A program made the translations under genes and the position numbers. A stretch of 8,467 bases of DNA from an uncultured Anaerolineae bacterium (lineage in GTDB: Bacteria > Chloroflexota > Anaerolineae > Anaerolineales > Villigracilaceae), in contig CAIRYE010000033.1 of NCBI GenBank assembly GCA_903882765.1, positions 1-8,467 on the forward strand, read 5' to 3'. Below the pieces are notes generated by a model that worked only from the letters and a program-made list of their open reading frames with translations, was not told the DNA's origin and ran no database searches. Below, piece by piece: positions 1 through 5,505 of this stretch. Within the stretch, counting starts at the first letter, position 1, and the number at the start of each line of letters is the position of its first letter.

Positions 1-303
1 GCCATGGTGGGCGTCATCATTATATTGTCCATTGGTCAATATTCTGGGCATGATAAAGGGCTGCGTGATGATCTTGTCGATCGTTTCGAGGGATTGCACC
101 GCTAATGGAGAGCAGATCGAACTAGCTTGGGAGGTTGCGGTTGGCTGCGGAGTTGGAATGGGTGTACTAGTAGGGATACGAATGGCTGGTGTTGAGGAAA
201 TTGCCGGTTCGGCGGGTACAGTCGGTGGGGTGGAAGAGGTATTGCAGGAAGTAAGGGCTAGCAACGCCAGCCCTAGAAGAAACGAAACCTTACACGATCT
301 CAA
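1..303 (-). CDS. M23-type peptidase lipoprotein, N-terminal part (runs off left edge)
   Basis: Partial gene reading leftward out of the window; 101 codons are visible. Residues 1-20 form a lipoprotein signal peptide: a short basic start, a Leu/Ala core, and lipobox L17-T-S-C20, so the mature protein should be anchored outside the membrane by Cys20. Residues 21-62 are a Ser/Thr/Pro linker typical of cell-surface proteins. From residue 63 comes an ordered segment beginning ICSPL and ending DDAHHG; this matches, from memory, the entry to Anaerolineae M23 (LytM-like) zinc endopeptidase domains, where HxGxD supplies the first metal ligands (H99 here, Asp beyond the edge). The family cuts peptidoglycan cross-bridges. 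The start is uncertain: TTG at 303 gives the best signal peptide, but in-frame GTG at 330 and ATG at 357 are possible. It overlaps the upstream gene, which suggests translational coupling. The lipoprotein call is firm; the M23 call is likely but rests on a short stretch. Confidence 0.7.
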   Translation of the reverse strand, partial: MRSCKVSFLLGLALLALTSCNTSSTPPTVPAEPAISSTPAIRIPTSTPIPTPQPTATSQASSICSPLAVQSLETIDKIITQPFIMPRILTNGQYNDDAHHG

Positions 304-664
304 ATTGCAGGGTTCTCTGGTCTGATTCACAGACCTCTGGATAGAAAAGGCGGGCATTTAGAGTGAATTTGCCGACTTTCTTTTCGCCGCGCATATGCAT
401 CGTGATCACATTTTTCTTCATGATGGGTTCAATAATGCTGGCGGCTCCAACTTCATTCTCTTCTTCATCGGTGATCAATATTTCAATATAGGGGCGTACC
501 TGAAATGGTGTTGTTTCTACATAAAGGCGAAACCTTTTGGGGCCGTCGTCTTCCACCTGTTCAGGTTTTACTTCAATAAATCGAACTTCTTGGGGTGGCA
601 CGGGAACAGCGCTATTGTCGCTGGAATCGATCTCGGGGAAGAAAAAGGAAAGGTCATCAGTCAT
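290..664 (-). CDS. small acidic conserved hypothetical protein (124 aa)
   Basis: I do not recognise a named family. The 124-residue product has no signal peptide or membrane segment, so it is probably cytosolic. Residues 1-45 are acidic and Pro/Ser-rich and look disordered. Residues 46-124 alternate polar and hydrophobic residues (RLYVETTPFQVRPYIEILIT, then GAASIIEP, then ITMHMRGEKK), which suggests a compact beta-strand domain. The TPFQxRPxIEI and ASIIEP segments resemble uncharacterised small proteins I associate with Chloroflexota; this is recollection, not a search. The start is set by a promoter -10 box seven bases upstream of the ATG and there is no Shine-Dalgarno, so the mRNA is probably leaderless. 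The stop codon lies inside the start region of the downstream lipoprotein peptidase, so the two are probably co-transcribed. A role linked to the envelope or to that peptidase is possible only by association. Confidence 0.8.
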   Translation of the reverse strand: MTDDLSFFFPEIDSSDNSAVPVPPQEVRFIEVKPEQVEDDGPKRFRLYVETTPFQVRPYIEILITDEEENEVGAASIIEPIMKKNVITMHMRGEKKVGKFTLNARLFYPEVCESDQRTLQFEIV

Positions 665-671
665 AGTGGGT

Positions 672-698
672 ATTATAACAAAACCCCGAAGGTTTCAA
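672..698 (-). promoter_or_regulatory. promoter for the 124-aa gene, overlapping the serC terminator
   Basis: On the minus strand a perfect -10 box TATAAT (677-672) ends seven bases before the ATG at 664. A TTGAAA -35 candidate (698-693) lies 15 bp upstream, a short spacer. Transcription would begin within a base or two of the start codon, giving a leaderless or nearly leaderless mRNA. The -35 element falls in the loop of the serC terminator hairpin and the spacer coincides with its distal arm. Confidence 0.6.
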
Positions 699-719
699 CC
701 GCATGTCTTCGGGGTTTTG
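679..719 (-). terminator. rho-independent terminator after serC
   Basis: A perfect 13-bp inverted repeat, CAAAACCCCGAAG (719-707) and CTTCGGGGTTTTG (691-679), encloses a 15-base loop. It lies 22 bp past the serC stop. The GC-rich core flanked by A-run and T-run sides is classical for an intrinsic terminator, and the symmetry lets it work in both directions. Confidence 0.85.
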
Positions 720-740
720 GGTTCTTTCGTTCTACTTGCT

Positions 741-1829
741 TTAGCCGTTCTTCCGTTGGAATTCAGCCATAAATTCCGCGAGGAACTTGGCTGATTCGAG
801 AGGAAGCGCATTGTAAACAGAGGCACGCATGCCGCCAACAGAACGATGGCCCTTCAAACCGATCATATTCAACTTCTTTGCTTCTGAAGCGAATTGGTTT
901 TCAAGGTCTTCGTTGGGGAGGCGGAAGGTGATATTCATCTTGGAGCGGCTCTCGGGGGTCGCGTGGCCTTTGTAGAAACCGCCGCTTGAATCGATCGCAC
1001 TATAAACAACATTCGCCTTTTCTTCGTTTCGGCGTTGTACTTCGGTGAGACCACCCAAACCTAAGGCCCACTTGAATACCAAACCAACCATATAAATTGA
1101 GAAGGTGGGTGGGGTATTGTGCATAGAACCACCCGCTACTTGAATGTTGTAATCAAGCATCGCGGGGAGGTTAGCGGGAATGCGGTTGAGCAGATCTTCG
1201 CGGATCGCGGCAACGACCACGCCAGATGGGCCGGCATTCTTTTGTGCGCCAGCATAGATCATTCCGTATTTTGACACATCAACTGGGCGACTGATAAAGT
1301 CTGATGAAGTATCGCAGATAAGGGGAACATTGGCGGGAGGAGTGGGCTCGCCGGTGAACTCAACACCATGAATGGTTTCATTGGAGGTGTAATAGAGGTA
1401 AGCGGCGTTAGGGTCAAGGGTCAACTCGGATTGTTTTGGAACGCGGTTGAAGTTATCGGCTTCGCCGGTGTAAACAACCTTCGATTCACCGAGTTTTTTG
1501 GCTTCCTTCAAAGCGCCTTTGCTCCAGGTACCAGTAACAACATAGTCGGCTGAAGCGCCAGCTGGTCTGAAGTTCATTGGGATCATGGCGAATTGTAAAG
1601 TTGCCCCGCCCTGTAGAAACAGAACTTTATAATTTTCGGGAATTCCCATGAGTGTTCGAAGATCAGCTTCCGCTTCTCCGATAACCGCTTCGAATTCTTT
1701 CGAGCGGTGACTCATTTCCATCACGGACATACCAGTGCCTTTGAAATCGAGCAATTCTTTCTGGGCCTGCTCTAAAACAGACAGTGGAAGAATTGATGGA
1801 CCTGCGTTGAAATTGTGAGCGCGATTCAT
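741..1829 (-). CDS. serC: phosphoserine aminotransferase
   Basis: PLP-dependent aminotransferase that converts 3-phosphohydroxypyruvate plus glutamate to O-phosphoserine, the second step of serine synthesis; many homologues also act in pyridoxal phosphate synthesis. The 362 residues match the usual family length. Signatures are NFNAGPSILP near residue 6, QGGATLQF (73-80) at the cofactor phosphate site, W102 in the TGTWS segment, D173, K197 in IYAGAQKNAGPSG as the Schiff-base lysine, HNTPPTFSIY (237-246), and GHRSVGGMRASVYNA (327-341) near the C-terminus, where substrate phosphate and carboxylate are bound. The ATG at 1829 is chosen because AGGAG lies ten bases upstream and the family starts close to its FNAGPS motif; an upstream TTG at 1853 lacks such a site. 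The gene is divergent from serA across a shared regulatory region. The catalytic set looks complete. Confidence 0.97.
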   Translation of the reverse strand: MNRAHNFNAGPSILPLSVLEQAQKELLDFKGTGMSVMEMSHRSKEFEAVIGEAEADLRTLMGIPENYKVLFLQGGATLQFAMIPMNFRPAGASADYVVTGTWSKGALKEAKKLGESKVVYTGEADNFNRVPKQSELTLDPNAAYLYYTSNETIHGVEFTGEPTPPANVPLICDTSSDFISRPVDVSKYGMIYAGAQKNAGPSGVVVAAIREDLLNRIPANLPAMLDYNIQVAGGSMHNTPPTFSIYMVGLVFKWALGLGGLTEVQRRNEEKANVVYSAIDSSGGFYKGHATPESRSKMNITFRLPNEDLENQFASEAKKLNMIGLKGHRSVGGMRASVYNALPLESAKFLAEFMAEFQRKNG

Positions 1830-1838
1830 ACCAATAGT

Positions 1839-1844
1839 TCTCCT
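1839..1844 (-). promoter_or_regulatory. ribosome binding site deciding the serC start
   Basis: AGGAGA on the minus strand precedes the ATG at 1829 by about ten bases. It lies inside the extension that a TTG start at 1853 would add, which argues for the shorter 362-residue protein. Confidence 0.75.
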
Positions 1845-1892
1845 TGTTTCCAAAAATGGTTGTTTTTAACTTATTCTTACCCGTTTAGGGTC

Positions 1893-1898
1893 ATTATA
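1893..1898 (-). promoter_or_regulatory. probable serC -10 box
   Basis: TATAAT on the minus strand lies about 64 bases upstream of the serC ATG, allowing a leader of roughly 55 nt. No good -35 box is present at the right distance (CATGAA at 17 bp), so the promoter may depend on an activator. The CRP-like palindrome at 1927-1942 lies just upstream. Confidence 0.5.
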
Positions 1899-1926
1899 AG
1901 TTTATTGTACTGTGCTTCATGTAGAA

Positions 1927-1942
1927 AGTGAAAAATATCACA
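1927..1942. promoter_or_regulatory. CRP/FNR-family-like operator between serC and serA
   Basis: AGTGA-N6-TCACA matches the CRP consensus TGTGA-N6-TCACA at nine of ten positions. The overlapping ATCACAA (1937-1943) is repeated inverted as TTGTGAT (1959-1965), so a second half-site lies 15 bases away. The palindrome centre is about 48 bp upstream of the inferred serC transcription start and about 75 bp upstream of that of serA, so one protein could act on both promoters. Which regulator binds is unknown. Confidence 0.45.
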
Positions 1943-1974
1943 AATATTCAGGGTATTATTGTGATGTTTGTTCG

Positions 1975-2003
1975 TTGACCAATTATATTCCAAAGAGTAA
2001 AAT
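1975..2003 (+). promoter_or_regulatory. serA promoter
   Basis: TTGACC (1975-1980) and TAAAAT (1998-2003) are separated by exactly 17 bp, a near-consensus sigma-70-type promoter. Transcription should begin near 2010, giving a leader of about 55 nt. The leader begins with an interrupted inverted repeat, ACAAT-TAAT-ATTGT (2011-2024), which might be a further protein-binding site. Confidence 0.65.
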
Positions 2004-2064
2004 TTGTATGACAATTAATATTGTTGCCTTTTCGATTATCAACTTTATTCAATAGGAGATCTGA

Positions 2065-2973
2065 ATGAAAGTCATAGTTTGCGATAAAACCGAAAGTGAA
2101 TGTATTGAGAAAATGCGCGCCGCTGGATTAGATGTTGATGTGCGCGATACAGTAACCCCTGAAGAATTACCCGATGTATTACCCGCTTATGATGGGATGG
2201 TAGTAAGAAGTAGAACCAAGGTTCGCCAGGCGTTGCTTGAAAAATGTCCTAACCTCAAGGTAATTGTCCGAGGTGGTGTAGGGTTGGATACGATCGACGT
2301 TGAATATGCCCGTTCCAAAGGTATCGCCGTTATGAATACCCCCCTTGCCAGCACCGATTCCGTTGCTGAATTGACCATTGGTTTGATGTTTGCTCTTGCC
2401 CGCTCCATTGTTCAAGCAACCGCTTCAATGAAATCTGAAAAATGGGACAAGAAATCCTTCGATGGCGATGAGATCGGTGGAAAGACCCTAGGCGTAATTG
2501 GCCTTGGGAACATCGGCAAGGGCGTTGCAAAGCGTGCTGTAGCTTTAGGTATGTCTGTTGTTGCTTACGACCCCTACGCCAAGGATAGTGGTGGTTTTAA
2601 GGTGGTATCAAATTTGGATGAACTATTGGTCGCGGCTGATTACATCACCCTGCATATGCCTAAAACATCCGAAACCGCTGGAATGATCAGCAAGAAACAG
2701 TTCGAATTGATGAAAAACGGTGTTCGCATTGTAAACTGCGGCCGTGGCGGTATTGTTGATGAAGTTGAATTGGCCGCGGCATTAACTAGCGGCAAAGTTG
2801 CCGGCGCCGCGTTGGATGTCTTCGCTGAAGAACCCCCAACCGATTGGAGCTTGGTCAAACTTCCTAATGTTATTGCTTCTCCTCACATTGGCGCGTCCAC
2901 CAAAGAAGGTCAGGGACGTGTTGGTATGGAAGTTGCCGACATCATGATCAACTTTGCTAAGTCACAAAAATAA
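2065..2973 (+). CDS. serA: D-3-phosphoglycerate dehydrogenase, short form
   Basis: Oxidises 3-phosphoglycerate to 3-phosphohydroxypyruvate with NAD, the first committed step of serine synthesis in the cytosol. The 302-residue protein is a D-isomer-specific 2-hydroxyacid dehydrogenase. Its N-terminal substrate half holds VRGGVGLDTID (68-78). The NAD fold holds GLGNIGKG (146-153), with D169 after the second strand. The catalytic triad is visible as R227 (NCGRGG), E256 (DVFAEEPP) and H274 (ASPHIGAS). The protein ends about 30 residues past the catalytic His, so it lacks the ASB and ACT domains that carry serine feedback inhibition in longer SerA proteins. The start has AGGAG six bases upstream. 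It is divergent from serC and followed by DUF1015 on the same strand. Related 2-hydroxyacid dehydrogenases look similar, but the serC neighbour supports this assignment strongly. Confidence 0.93.
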   Translation: MKVIVCDKTESECIEKMRAAGLDVDVRDTVTPEELPDVLPAYDGMVVRSRTKVRQALLEKCPNLKVIVRGGVGLDTIDVEYARSKGIAVMNTPLASTDSVAELTIGLMFALARSIVQATASMKSEKWDKKSFDGDEIGGKTLGVIGLGNIGKGVAKRAVALGMSVVAYDPYAKDSGGFKVVSNLDELLVAADYITLHMPKTSETAGMISKKQFELMKNGVRIVNCGRGGIVDEVELAAALTSGKVAGAALDVFAEEPPTDWSLVKLPNVIASPHIGASTKEGQGRVGMEVADIMINFAKSQK

Positions 2974-2980
2974 TTGAATG

Positions 2981-3010
2981 ACAGAGGCGATACCAATGGT
3001 TCGCCTCTGT
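2981..3010 (+). terminator. intercistronic hairpin between serA and DUF1015 (weak terminator or processing site)
   Basis: ACAGAGGCGA and TCGCCTCTGT form a perfect 10-bp stem with a 10-base loop, beginning eight bases past the serA stop. The following ATTATTT is only a broken U-tract. The DUF1015 ribosome binding site starts eight bases further on and no separate promoter is evident there. It may therefore be a leaky terminator or a 3'-end stabiliser that lowers DUF1015 expression relative to serA. Confidence 0.65.
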
Positions 3011-3028
3011 ATTATTTAAGGATTCTTT

Positions 3029-4342
3029 ATGAAAAAATTTGAAGATATTGGCGTTCAAATCCCAACTGTTTACCTACCCCAAAAAGGGGTTGACTTGAAT
3101 CGGTGGGCGGTGATCGCTTGTGACCAATTCACCTCAGAACCAGAATATTGGGAGAAGGTTGAAACGAATGTAGGCAGCGCTCCTTCCACATTTCGGTTAA
3201 CACTCCCCGAGATCTTCCTCGACGCGCCAGATGAACCCGCCATGATCAAGGCGATCCAAGAAAAAATGCGCCAAACCCTCGATGAAAAAATTGTTGAACC
3301 AACTGATGGTTTCATCCTAGTAAAGCGAACCGTAGATGGTAAGACCCGCAGCGGTTTGATGTTGGCATTGGATCTTGAGAAATATGATTTCAACAAGGGT
3401 TCGACCAGCTTGATCAGGGCAACTGAAGGAACGATCATCGAGCGGCTGCCACCACGCATGAAGATCCGCGAAGGGGCAGTACTCGAGTTCCCTCATATCC
3501 TAGTACTGATCGATGATCCCCAAAAAACGGTCATTGAACAGGTAGCCTCAAAATTATCCGACGCGGATAAAGTGTACGATTTTGATCTGATGTTCAACAG
3601 CGGTCATCTCACTGGTTACAAAGTGCCCGAAGCCCTTGAAATGGGCGTGATCGAAGCTTTACGAACCTTGGCGACGCAAGAAGTATTCTCAAAGAAATAT
3701 GATATTCAGGGCAAACCGGTGTTGTTGTTCGCTATGGGTGATGGAAACCACTCGCTGGCAACAGCCAAAGCTATATGGGAAAAAACCAAAGAAAAAGTGG
3801 GCATGGATCATCCCGCCCGCTACGCCTTGGTTGAAATTGAGAATGTACATGATAGCGCCCTTGAATTTGAACCAATTCATCGGGTCGTTTTCGGTCTCAA
3901 AAAAGATTTCCACCAAAGCATTTCTGGTTTCTTCTCTGGAAATGTCAAAGAACATGCTGTTCCATCTCTGGTAGAGATGGTGAAACAGGTTGATAACAAT
4001 ACGACTGGTTCGCAGGTTGTGGGGTTGATCGAGCCTGGTAACAAATTCAGTGTTTTGGAATTCTTGAAGCCAACCACCAACTTATCGGTTGGAACTTTGC
4101 AGCAGTTCATTGATTCCTTTATGAAAGATGGCGGCGCTGAAAAATTGGATTATGTTCATGGCGCAGATGTTACCGCCCGCTTGGGCTCGCAAACCGGCAA
4201 TATCGGCTTCTACCTGCCCGGGATGGATAAATCTGACTTGTTCAAAACAGTCATCTTAGATGGCGCTTTACCCCGTAAGACCTTCTCCATGGGCGAGGCT
4301 CATGAGAAACGGTTCTATATGGAATCGAGAAAAATTTCCTAA
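3029..4342 (+). CDS. DUF1015 family protein, serine-locus associated
   Basis: The 437-residue protein belongs to DUF1015 (PF06245 as I recall), which has no settled biochemical role that I can state. Recognisable blocks are WAVIACDQFTSEPEYW (26-41), LIRATEGT with PPRMKIREGA (128-150), PHILVLIDD (155-163), GDGNHSLATAKA (237-248) and a conserved tail LPRKTFSMGEAHEKRFY (414-430). No signal peptide or membrane segment is present, so it is cytosolic. The GDGNHSLATAKA block resembles the DGxHR motif of ParB/sulfiredoxin-fold proteins such as the free serine kinase SerK; this is my motif-level comparison, not a computed match. AAGGAT lies five to six bases before the ATG. It lies 55 bp downstream of serA past a hairpin, and from memory DUF1015 genes often neighbour serA and serC in other anaerobes. 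A role in the phosphoserine-serine step is a reasonable hypothesis and no more. The family assignment is secure. Confidence 0.9.
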   Translation: MKKFEDIGVQIPTVYLPQKGVDLNRWAVIACDQFTSEPEYWEKVETNVGSAPSTFRLTLPEIFLDAPDEPAMIKAIQEKMRQTLDEKIVEPTDGFILVKRTVDGKTRSGLMLALDLEKYDFNKGSTSLIRATEGTIIERLPPRMKIREGAVLEFPHILVLIDDPQKTVIEQVASKLSDADKVYDFDLMFNSGHLTGYKVPEALEMGVIEALRTLATQEVFSKKYDIQGKPVLLFAMGDGNHSLATAKAIWEKTKEKVGMDHPARYALVEIENVHDSALEFEPIHRVVFGLKKDFHQSISGFFSGNVKEHAVPSLVEMVKQVDNNTTGSQVVGLIEPGNKFSVLEFLKPTTNLSVGTLQQFIDSFMKDGGAEKLDYVHGADVTARLGSQTGNIGFYLPGMDKSDLFKTVILDGALPRKTFSMGEAHEKRFYMESRKIS

Positions 4343-4348
4343 ACAATT

Positions 4349-4381
4349 GCCGGCTGAAATTTAGCCGGCTTTTATTTTTTT
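4349..4381 (+). terminator. rho-independent terminator after DUF1015, overlapping the convergent gene
   Basis: GCCGGCT (4349-4355) and AGCCGGC (4363-4369) form a 7-bp stem with a 7-base loop, followed by the T-tract TTTTATTTTTTT. It is a strong plus-strand terminator beginning seven bases past the DUF1015 stop. Its right arm and T-tract are coding sequence, read on the minus strand as the last Lys-rich codons and stop of the pseudouridine synthase. On the minus strand only a weak T-run follows the stem. Confidence 0.85.
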
Positions 4382-5032
4382 GATCGCTTTTTTTATATCC
4401 ACAGGAAGCTGGATCGTGAAGGTCATTTCTTCTTTCGTGGTCGGATGAACCAATTGCAGGCTGCCTGAATGCAAGGCAACTCGATCGATCAGATCGGTGG
4501 TGTTGGTGCCGTATAGCTTATCGCCTAAAATTGGTAAACCGCGAGCGTACAAATGCACCCTAATTTGGTGAGTTCGGCCTGTTTTTGGGTTTGCCTCAAC
4601 GAGCGCATAACCATTGTAACGTTCCACTACGGTGAGCTCTGTTTCAGCGCTCGTACCTTTGGCGTTATCTACCACGGTTCGATGTTTTTTCCCCATACCA
4701 AACGCTAAGCGGTTCTTGGCGGTAAGGGTTTCCCATTTTGGTTGGCCAACTACTACAGCGAAATATTTTTTGCTGACAATGTGCCGTTCAAACTGAATAC
4801 ACAGCTCGCGGTGGGCTTCTTTTGTTTTCGCGAAAACCATCAATCCGCTAGTTTCTTTGTCTAAACGGTGGACGACCATAAGATCCGGATACTTTTGGCG
4901 TAAAAGTTGGACTAAATAAGGGGCAGAGGGGTCCCATCCTTCTTGGATTACACTCAAACCGCTTGGTTTATTCACCACAAGAAGGTCATCGTCTTCGTAA
5001 ATCGGAGTAAAATCGTAATTATAAGTAGCCAT
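4361..5032 (-). CDS. RluA-family RNA pseudouridine synthase
   Basis: Isomerises selected uridines of rRNA or tRNA to pseudouridine; the exact target cannot be read from sequence. The 223-residue protein is nearly all catalytic domain. It opens with IYEDDDLLVVNKPSGLSV (11-28) and carries HRLDKETSG (55-63) with D58 as the catalytic aspartate, KKYFAVV (88-94), TGRTHQIRVH (151-160), GDKLYG (170-175) and RVALHSG (184-190). An N-terminal S4 RNA-binding domain, found in RluC and RluD, is absent, so it resembles RluA or TruC in layout. The C-terminus is Lys-rich because it is encoded across the T-tract of the convergent terminator. The ATG at 5032 touches AGAGGA directly, too close for a normal Shine-Dalgarno, and a TAGAAT box lies six bases upstream, which suggests a leaderless mRNA. 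It is divergent from the receiver gene. Confidence 0.92.
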   Translation of the reverse strand: MATYNYDFTPIYEDDDLLVVNKPSGLSVIQEGWDPSAPYLVQLLRQKYPDLMVVHRLDKETSGLMVFAKTKEAHRELCIQFERHIVSKKYFAVVVGQPKWETLTAKNRLAFGMGKKHRTVVDNAKGTSAETELTVVERYNGYALVEANPKTGRTHQIRVHLYARGLPILGDKLYGTNTTDLIDRVALHSGSLQLVHPTTKEEMTFTIQLPVDIKKAIKKIKAG

Positions 5033-5038
5033 TCCTCT

Positions 5039-5044
5039 ATTCTA
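5039..5044 (-). promoter_or_regulatory. probable -10 box of the pseudouridine synthase gene
   Basis: TAGAAT on the minus strand ends six bases before the ATG at 5032, the distance at which transcription would start on the start codon itself. No clear -35 box is seen 16-18 bp upstream, so the call is tentative. Confidence 0.4.
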
Positions 5045-5089
5045 TCCTGACAATACCAGAATTAGACCGGTTTTTTTCTAGTCCGTTGA

Positions 5090-5095
5090 TATAAT
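5090..5095 (+). promoter_or_regulatory. probable -10 box of the receiver-kinase operon
   Basis: TATAAT lies 14 bases before the ATG at 5110, so the leader would be only about seven bases and holds no Shine-Dalgarno. A second candidate, TAATAT (5099-5104), ends five bases before the ATG and would give a fully leaderless start. The -35 region is poor; a T-run occupies the spacer. Confidence 0.45.
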
Positions 5096-5109
5096 AAATA
5101 ATATCCATT

Positions 5110-5499
5110 ATGCATACTTCTCAAAAACCTTCAAAACGCATCTTGCTGATCGATGACGATATTAAGTTTTCGATTGGAATTGTCGCCTTGCTAAAAAGGG
5201 AAGGTTATGCTGTGTCAAGTTCACGAAGCGGTGTAGAAGGCTTGGAAATGATCAAAACCCAAAAGCCAAATCTCATCTTGTGCGATATGATGATGCCGCC
5301 ACCGGATGGTCTTATGCTGAAAAAAGAGATCAATGGGGATAAAGAGTTAAGCGCTATCCCATTCCTATTCATTTCCGCGAAAACATCGCAGAAGGATATT
5401 GATTCAGCCCTCGCCATTGGTGCGGCTGGGTATGTTCTTAAGCCATTTGTTGTCAGCGATTTGATCGATACGATTAATGGGATCCTTCACCCCCTATAA
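5110..5499 (+). CDS. stand-alone receiver (CheY-like) response regulator
   Basis: The 129-residue protein is a single receiver domain with no DNA-binding or enzymatic output, so it must act by protein contact or as a phosphate relay. The acidic pocket is ILLIDDD (11-17), the phospho-acceptor is D59 in ILCDMMMPPPDG, the switch Ser is S89 in FLFISAKT, and the invariant lysine is K111 in VLKPF. All conserved catalytic positions are present, so phosphorylation is expected. The stop is followed after six bases by the histidine kinase ATG, so the two genes form an operon, probably with coupled translation because the kinase has no visible ribosome binding site. The kinase downstream is the likely partner. 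The gene is divergent from the pseudouridine synthase with 77 bp between starts. Confidence 0.95.
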   Translation: MHTSQKPSKRILLIDDDIKFSIGIVALLKREGYAVSSSRSGVEGLEMIKTQKPNLILCDMMMPPPDGLMLKKEINGDKELSAIPFLFISAKTSQKDIDSALAIGAAGYVLKPFVVSDLIDTINGILHPL

Positions 5500-5505
5500 A
5501 CGATC

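Noticed and set aside
32..325. A plus-strand open frame of 97 codons at the left edge.
   Set aside because: It is antisense to a convincing lipoprotein signal peptide and linker; its Val/Gly richness is what the complement of a Pro/Thr-rich linker gives.
395..772. A plus-strand open frame of 125 codons opposite the 124-aa gene and the end of serC.
   Set aside because: It crosses the serC terminator and serC stop, has no ribosome binding site, and its composition (Phe- and Gly-rich, no motif) looks like an antisense shadow of the minus-strand gene.
1830..1853. A longer serC starting at TTG 1853.
   Set aside because: The extra eight codons contain the AGGAGA ribosome binding site of the ATG at 1829, and SerC proteins normally start just before the FNAGPS motif.
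2033..2044. A possible FNR-type site (TTCGATTATCAA) just before the serA ribosome binding site.
   Set aside because: The half-sites are too close and the left one is wrong; it does not match TTGAT-N4-ATCAA.
3070..3459. A minus-strand open frame of 129 codons inside the DUF1015 gene.
   Set aside because: It lies wholly within a gene with many recognisable family blocks, has no motif of its own and no promoter or ribosome binding site.
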